A DNA stretch of 17,379 nt from Pseudomonadota bacterium (GTDB lineage: Bacteria; Pseudomonadota; Alphaproteobacteria; Rhizobiales; Devosiaceae): positions 1 to 17,379 of the forward strand of contig JAEYZJ010000148.1 of the NCBI GenBank assembly GCA_023430705.1, written 5' to 3'. How positions within the stretch are numbered: the stretch's first letter is position 1; each line of letters opens with the position of its first letter. This document shows, in pieces, positions 13,498 to 17,379 of this stretch. The notes under the pieces were generated by a model, which saw only the letters and a program-made list of their open reading frames with translations, searched no databases and was not told the DNA's origin. Made by a program: the position numbers and the translations under genes.

Positions 13498-14586
13498 TCA
13501 AGTCCCGGCACGGCCAAGGACGATGGCGTCCCGCGCGTCCCAGTTCAGCGGCACCGCTTCGCCGACCCTGATCGGCTTCTCGAAGAAGCTCCTCTCGTCC
13601 AGAATGGCGGTGAAGTCCTCGATGCCGGCTCCATCCACCGAGAGCTTCACGGAAGAACCGCGGTACTCGATGTTCGAGATGGTGCCGGTGAAGCCGAGCC
13701 CCCGGCCGTTGGGCTGTCCCAGCCTCACCCGGTCCGTGCGCACGGCAATGTCGATCGGCTCGCCGTCGTCGCCGCCCGGGCCGGTGGCGGCAAATACGCC
13801 GCCACTCGGCACATCGAGCGTTGCCAACCCGTCCACGACGCCGGAGCTGCGACCCGAGACGACGTTATGATCGCCCATGAACCGCGCAACGAAGGCCGTC
13901 GCAGGCCGCTCGAATACCTCGCGTGGTGTCGCTGCCTGCTCGATCCTGCCGTCGTTCATCACCACGATCAGGTCGGCCAGCGCCATCGCCTCTTCCTGGC
14001 TGTGGGTGACGTGGACGAAGGTGATGCCAAGCTGGATCTGCAGCTTCTTGAGCTCGGCTCGCATCCGGATCTTGAGGAACGGGTCCAGCGCCGACAGCGG
14101 TTCGTCGAGCAGCAAGGCTTCGGGTTCGGTGATCAGCGCGCGCGCAAGCGCCACCCGCTGCTGCTGTCCTCCCGAGAGCTGGGCCGGCCGGCGGCCGGCG
14201 TAGGCCTCCATCTGCATCAGCTTCAGCATCTCGAGTGCCCTGCCCCGGCGCTCGTCCTTTGCCACGCCCTTCATCCGAAGCGAGAAAGCGACGTTGTCGA
14301 CAAGGTCGAGATGCGGAAACAGCGCATAGGACTGGAACATCATCGATGTGCCGCGACGGGCTGGCGGCAGGTGCGTGACGATCTGCTTGCCCAGCACGAT
14401 GTCGCCATCGGTGACGCTCTCATGACCCGCGATCATCCGCAGCGTCGAAGTCTTGCCACAGCCGGAGGGCCCGAGGAGACAGCAGTAGGTGCCGGCCGGA
14501 ATCCGGAGACTGATCCTGTCGACTGCGACGGCGCTGCCATAGCGCTTCGTTACAGATGCCAGTTCAATCTCGGCCGCCTTCGACAT
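13498..14586 (-). CDS. ABC transporter ATP-binding protein, PotA type
   Basis: 362 residues from the ATG at 14584-14586, chosen because GGGGAG lies 6 bases upstream; the frame also opens ten codons earlier, at 14616. All ATPase motifs are present: Walker A GPSGCGKTS (39-47), Q-loop FQSYALFPH (84-92), signature LSGGQQQRV (137-145), Walker B LLLDEPLSALD (158-168) and H-loop THSQEEA (194-200). The region after about 235 is a TOBE-type domain, as in PotA/MalK/UgpC proteins. It energises the two permeases downstream and is the first gene of a six-gene operon. The divergent GntR gene probably controls it through the space upstream. Confidence 0.93.
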   Translation of the reverse strand: MSKAAEIELASVTKRYGSAVAVDRISLRIPAGTYCCLLGPSGCGKTSTLRMIAGHESVTDGDIVLGKQIVTHLPPARRGTSMMFQSYALFPHLDLVDNVAFSLRMKGVAKDERRGRALEMLKLMQMEAYAGRRPAQLSGGQQQRVALARALITEPEALLLDEPLSALDPFLKIRMRAELKKLQIQLGITFVHVTHSQEEAMALADLIVVMNDGRIEQAATPREVFERPATAFVARFMGDHNVVSGRSSGVVDGLATLDVPSGGVFAATGPGGDDGEPIDIAVRTDRVRLGQPNGRGLGFTGTISNIEYRGSSVKLSVDGAGIEDFTAILDERSFFEKPIRVGEAVPLNWDARDAIVLGRAGT

Positions 14587-14852
14587 GCCGCACTCCCCGT
14601 CAACCACGAGAAGCAATGCATCCAGCGTGCCAGTTGGGCGACTAGCAGGCTAAACTACTGCCACCACAGATACTTCGTCACTGTTGTCGGCGCCCGCCCA
14701 TCGTATGCGCAGGGACGTCATCTGCCTACTTTTTCGGCGCGTGTTCGCAATCCACGCAAAAATTGTATGCAATCTTGCGCAGATAATCCTGCCCGTGCGA
14801 ACTTACATCACCGCCCGATCGGACTTATTGGTACGGATGTACCGGGGGCACC
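14587..14852. promoter_or_regulatory. Divergent promoter/operator region of the importer operon and GntR gene
   Basis: 266 bases with no credible gene. It holds two related near-palindromes of the form YG-TATG-CR: CGTATGCG at 14702-14709 and TGTATGCA at 14764-14771 (within ATTGTATGCAAT, 14762-14773), 62 bases apart, about six helical turns. FCD-type GntR regulators often bind sites of the TTGTATACAA kind, so these are plausible operators for the adjacent regulator. Core promoter boxes could not be assigned reliably. Confidence 0.5.
14830..14843. promoter_or_regulatory. Inverted repeat just before the GntR start codon
   Basis: GGTAC-GGAT-GTACC is a perfect 5-bp inverted repeat with a 4-base centre, ending 9 bases before the GntR ATG and next to its GGGGG ribosome-binding region. 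The TGGT…ACC form recalls FadR-like GntR operators. It could mediate autoregulation or fold in the leader RNA to limit translation. Confidence 0.35.
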
Positions 14853-15566
14853 ATGAGCATTGAAGAATATCCCTTCGCTCCGCTGAGCGGGAAGGGCGAT
14901 CGGGCCTTGGCCATTCGCGAGCAACTCCGCGAAGCCATAATCGACCGCCGGCTTGCGCCAGGGACCAAGCTCGGCGAGGCCGAGGTCGGCGCGCTGTTCG
15001 ATGTGAGCCGCACCGTGGTCCGCTCAGCGTTGCAGATGCTGAGCTTCGAGGGGCTGGTGAAGTCCGAGCGAAACCGCGGCTCCTTCGTCGCCAACCCGTC
15101 TCCCGAGGAGGCTCGGCAGGTGTTCGAGTCCCGCCGGCTGATCGAGCCGGCGCTCGCCGCATCCGCGGTTGCACGGATCGGCCCTACCGATATCGCGAGT
15201 TTCCGCGACCTGCTGGCCGAGGAGAGCCGGCTCATGACCGAGCGGGGGGCCAGCATGCGCCGCGCAGAGATTCGTGCCTCGGGCGACTTCCACCTCGCGC
15301 TGGCGAAGCTTGCCGGCAATACCGTGCTGGAGCGCTTCATGGAGGAACTCGTGGCGCGATCCTCGCTCGTCATTGCACTCTATGGGCGCACCGGCGCCTC
15401 AAGCTGCGGCCACGCCGACCACGGCAGCATCCTCGCAGCACTCGAAAAACGGGATGCCGGGCTCGCCGGACGCCTGCTCGTCCACCATATCGACCACATC
15501 GAGGCCGACCTTGACCTGCGACCCGGCATCGGGCTCGATCTCAGGGCAGCCCTCGCCAACATCTGA
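14853..15566 (+). CDS. GntR-family regulator with FCD ligand domain
   Basis: 237 residues. The winged helix-turn-helix covers about 17-83 (LAPGTKLGEAEVGALFDVSRTVVRSALQMLSFEGLV, then RGSFVANP). The all-helical FCD domain covers about 88-222; His147 in DFHLAL, His187/His190 in CGHADHGSI and His211/His212 in LLVHHI are likely metal or ligand contacts. The aspartate usually four residues before the first His is Ser143 here, with Asp145 two residues before instead, so metal binding may differ. FCD regulators usually sense small carboxylates or amino-acid-like ligands. Divergent orientation suggests it controls the six-gene importer operon. The gene ends 59 bases before the convergent hmuV stop. 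Confidence 0.92.
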   Translation: MSIEEYPFAPLSGKGDRALAIREQLREAIIDRRLAPGTKLGEAEVGALFDVSRTVVRSALQMLSFEGLVKSERNRGSFVANPSPEEARQVFESRRLIEPALAASAVARIGPTDIASFRDLLAEESRLMTERGASMRRAEIRASGDFHLALAKLAGNTVLERFMEELVARSSLVIALYGRTGASSCGHADHGSILAALEKRDAGLAGRLLVHHIDHIEADLDLRPGIGLDLRAALANI

Positions 15567-15591
15567 CATGCGGCATGACGGACGGCAGGAA

Positions 15592-15630
15592 GCTGAGTCC
15601 GGCGCCATCCAGTTCCATGCCGAACTCAGC
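15592..15630. terminator. Hairpin between convergent GntR and hmuV genes
   Basis: GCTGAGT-C-CGGC (15592-15603) pairs with GCCG-A-ACTCAGC (15619-15630): 11 base pairs and one mismatch around a 15-base loop. The right arm covers the hmuV stop codon. Its place between two convergent genes fits a bidirectional terminator; no strong T-run follows on either strand. Confidence 0.5.
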
Positions 15631-16399
15631 CAAACCGCACGAACGTGCCGGCCTCGTCGCGGTGGAACCGCAGGGCGCAGTCGAAGACCTCGCTCATTCG
15701 CCCGTCGGTCAGCACTTCGCCGGGCGGGCCGTACGCTGCCATCCTGCCCCTGCGCATGGCCAGGATGCGGTCTGCAAACATCGCGGAGAGATTGAGGTCG
15801 TGCAGGATCGCGATCACGCCGCCTCCGCCATCGGCGAACTCCCGCGCGATCCGCATCACGAGGATCTGGTGCTTGACGTCGAGGCTCGAAACAGGTTCGT
15901 CGAGCAGCAAGTACCGGGGCTGGCCCTCGAGCACGGGTAGCCAGACCTGGCACAGCACCCGCGCCAGTTGCACGCGTTGCTGCTCGCCACCCGACAGATC
16001 CTGGTAAAGGCGCCCCGCAAACCCGGCTAGATCAACTCGTGCCAGTGCCCGTTCCGGCAGGTCCTCCAGTTCGGATTGGGAGACTCCCGAACGCCCACCA
16101 GTGAGGCCCAACGCCACCACTTCGCGCACCGTGAACGGGAACGAGAGCGTAGTCTGCTGCGGCAACACTGCCCGCAGGCTTGCCACCTGCCATGGCTTCA
16201 GCCGCCGGCAGTCCTGCCCGTTGATCAGCACATGGCCCGCATAGGGCAGGTCTCCACTCAAAGCCTTGAGCAGCGTCGACTTGCCCGATCCGTTCGGGCC
16301 GATGATGGCAGTGATCTCTCCGGGCCCGGACACGAGGGCGACCGAGCGCACGATGGGCTTGCCATTGAGAGCAATGGCGTCAATGCGGGCGTCCAGCAT
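15626..16399 (-). CDS. hmuV: Haem ABC transporter ATP-binding protein HmuV
   Basis: 257 residues, the usual HmuV length. Motifs: Walker A GPNGSGKST (34-42), Q-loop with the haem-importer pattern AVLPQQTTLSFPFTVREVVALG (76-97), signature LSGGEQQRVQLARVL, Walker B YLLLDEPVSSLDVKHQ and H-loop ILHDLNLSAMFADR. The PVSSLD plus KHQ form is typical of HmuV/BhuV-type proteins rather than siderophore FecE/FhuC. It drives haem import across the inner membrane. The start lies 3 bases after the permease stop, so the genes are co-transcribed. Such operons are usually iron-regulated, but their promoter is outside the window. Confidence 0.92.
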   Translation of the reverse strand: MLDARIDAIALNGKPIVRSVALVSGPGEITAIIGPNGSGKSTLLKALSGDLPYAGHVLINGQDCRRLKPWQVASLRAVLPQQTTLSFPFTVREVVALGLTGGRSGVSQSELEDLPERALARVDLAGFAGRLYQDLSGGEQQRVQLARVLCQVWLPVLEGQPRYLLLDEPVSSLDVKHQILVMRIAREFADGGGGVIAILHDLNLSAMFADRILAMRRGRMAAYGPPGEVLTDGRMSEVFDCALRFHRDEAGTFVRFG

Positions 16400-16402
16400 G
16401 GC

Positions 16403-17379
16403 TCAGTTCCACAGCTGCGACTGGCGCCGCAGCAGTATCCACAGGAAGAAAGGTCCGCCCACTGCGGCCGTGATGATGCCGATCGGAAGCTCGGCCGGAG
16501 CCACGATCACCCGGCTCACCGTGTCGGCAACAAGAAGGAAGGAGGCGCCCAGCAGGGCCGAACCCGGCAGCAGGTAGCGGTTATCCGGGCCGATCAACAG
16601 GCGCAAAACATGTGGCACGACGATGCCGACGAAGCCGATCCCCCCACTCACGGCCACCGAGGCACCCACGGCCGCCGCGACCGAAACGATCGCCAGCACC
16701 TTGAGCCGCTGCAGCGGAATCCCCAGGTGATGGGCCGTCGCCTCGCCGAGCGTGATCGCGTTGAGCCCGCCCGCCAGGGTCATCGACATGGCGATGCCGC
16801 CTGCGATCGGCAGGGCCGCCGATGCAACCTTGGTCCAGTTGGCTCCGGCCAGCGAGCCAAGGTTCCAGAACGTCAGGTCGCGCAACTGGGCGTCGTTGGC
16901 GATGTAGATGAGGACGCCGGTGATCGCGCCGCCGAATGCTCCGATGGCAATGCCCGCGAGCAGCATGGTGGCGACCGCGGTCTGTCCGTGCCGCGTCGCC
17001 ACCCGGTAGAGCACCAGCGTCGTCCCGAGCCCTCCCGCGAAGGCTGCGATAGGCAGGGCGAAGATGCCAAGCACCGCGGTCAGTGGCGCAAGGACTGAGG
17101 CGCCAAGCACGATAACGCCGACGGCTCCAAGACTCGCACCGGCGGACACTCCCACCAGCCCTGGATCGGCGAGCGGGTTGCGGAACAGCCCCTGCATCAC
17201 CGCGCCGGACACGGCGAGACCCGCTCCCACGAGCATGCCGAGAACCAGGCGCGGCAGGCGAATGTCATAGATGATGAGCTTGTCGCGCATCACGGCGGGA
17301 TCGGACGCATCGACCAGCCCGAACCAGCTGCCCACCACCGACAGACCGCTGGCCCCGGAGGCACCGATGGTGAGGCTCG
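16403..17379 (-). CDS. hmuU: Haem ABC transporter permease HmuU (5' end beyond window)
   Basis: A FecCD-family permease reading open to the right edge; about 325 codons are visible. The family hallmarks RLPRLVLGMLVGAGLAVSG and MQGLFRNPLADPGLVGVSAGASLG are near the front, GGIGFVGIVVPHVLRLLIGPD is in the later half, and the C-terminus LPIGIITAAVGGPFFLWIL is typical. A GTG at 17336-17338 would give a 311-residue protein but would cut into the periplasmic segment (…GASGLSVVGSWFGL…) that follows the first membrane helix in this family. The true start therefore lies beyond 17379. It pairs with HmuV to move haem from a periplasmic binding protein (HmuT), expected just upstream outside the window. 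Confidence 0.92.
   Translation of the reverse strand, partial: SLTIGASGASGLSVVGSWFGLVDASDPAVMRDKLIIYDIRLPRLVLGMLVGAGLAVSGAVMQGLFRNPLADPGLVGVSAGASLGAVGVIVLGASVLAPLTAVLGIFALPIAAFAGGLGTTLVLYRVATRHGQTAVATMLLAGIAIGAFGGAITGVLIYIANDAQLRDLTFWNLGSLAGANWTKVASAALPIAGGIAMSMTLAGGLNAITLGEATAHHLGIPLQRLKVLAIVSVAAAVGASVAVSGGIGFVGIVVPHVLRLLIGPDNRYLLPGSALLGASFLLVADTVSRVIVAPAELPIGIITAAVGGPFFLWILLRRQSQLWN

Noticed and set aside
13498..14586. The PotA-type ATPase as the partner of the NgcE/fused permease importer
   Set aside because: It begins a complete four-component importer operon of its own, so it is more simply assigned there, although sharing cannot be excluded.
16076..17098. Plus-strand open frame of 340 codons opposite hmuV/hmuU
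   Set aside because: Composition is Arg/Gln/His/Asp-rich, an antisense shadow of ABC transporter genes.

Overview
The window is GC-rich, densely packed DNA of an alphaproteobacterium. The signs are the small DESFPASDPP protein, the KGG and DUF2934 small proteins, a haem HmuUV importer, and a palindromic intergenic element that resembles the RIME/REP-like repeats of Hyphomicrobiales (Rhizobiales). A Devosia- or Rhizobium-like host fits best, but genus cannot be settled from the sequence. No rRNA, tRNA, CRISPR array or transposase was seen.

Layout. (1) 1-63 is the tail of an unidentified gene, followed by a hairpin. (2) 143-1156 (+) holds three short, partly overlapping genes typical of alphaproteobacterial stress/hypothetical sets (KGG-rich protein, DUF2934 protein, DESFPASDPP protein). 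A doubtful small single-membrane-span ORF lies at 1297-1521 (-). (3) 1641-8707 is an amino-sugar uptake and catabolism locus. murQ (+) converges on a minus-strand operon of an RpiR/MurR-type regulator, a UPF0309-type SIS protein, an NgcE-type substrate-binding protein and one polypeptide that fuses the two NgcF/NgcG-type permeases. A BadF/NAGK-type sugar kinase is divergent from the regulator. (4) 8760-14586 (-) is a second operon: a PotABCD/PotFGHI-type ABC importer (ATPase, Tat-exported binding protein, two permeases), then an Asp/Glu/hydantoin-type racemase and a GNAT acetyltransferase, with start-stop overlaps or near-contact from the first permease onward. A GntR/FCD regulator (14853-15566, +) is divergent, and the 266-base space between them carries operator-like sites. 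(5) 15626-17379 (-) is hmuV and most of hmuU, which runs off the right edge.

How it may work together (inference). The first locus would import GlcNAc, chitobiose or MurNAc-type sugars through NgcE and the fused permease, using an ATPase encoded elsewhere. The BadF-type kinase would phosphorylate the sugar, and MurQ would turn MurNAc-6-phosphate into GlcNAc-6-phosphate under RpiR control. The second locus would import an amino-acid-like or cationic compound whose stereochemistry is adjusted by the racemase and which may be acetylated by the GNAT enzyme, under GntR control. The points most worth a second look are the permease fusion, the pairing of NgcE with MurQ and three SIS-fold proteins, the palindromic element inserted between binding-protein and permease genes, and the operator-like palindromes before murQ and the GntR gene.
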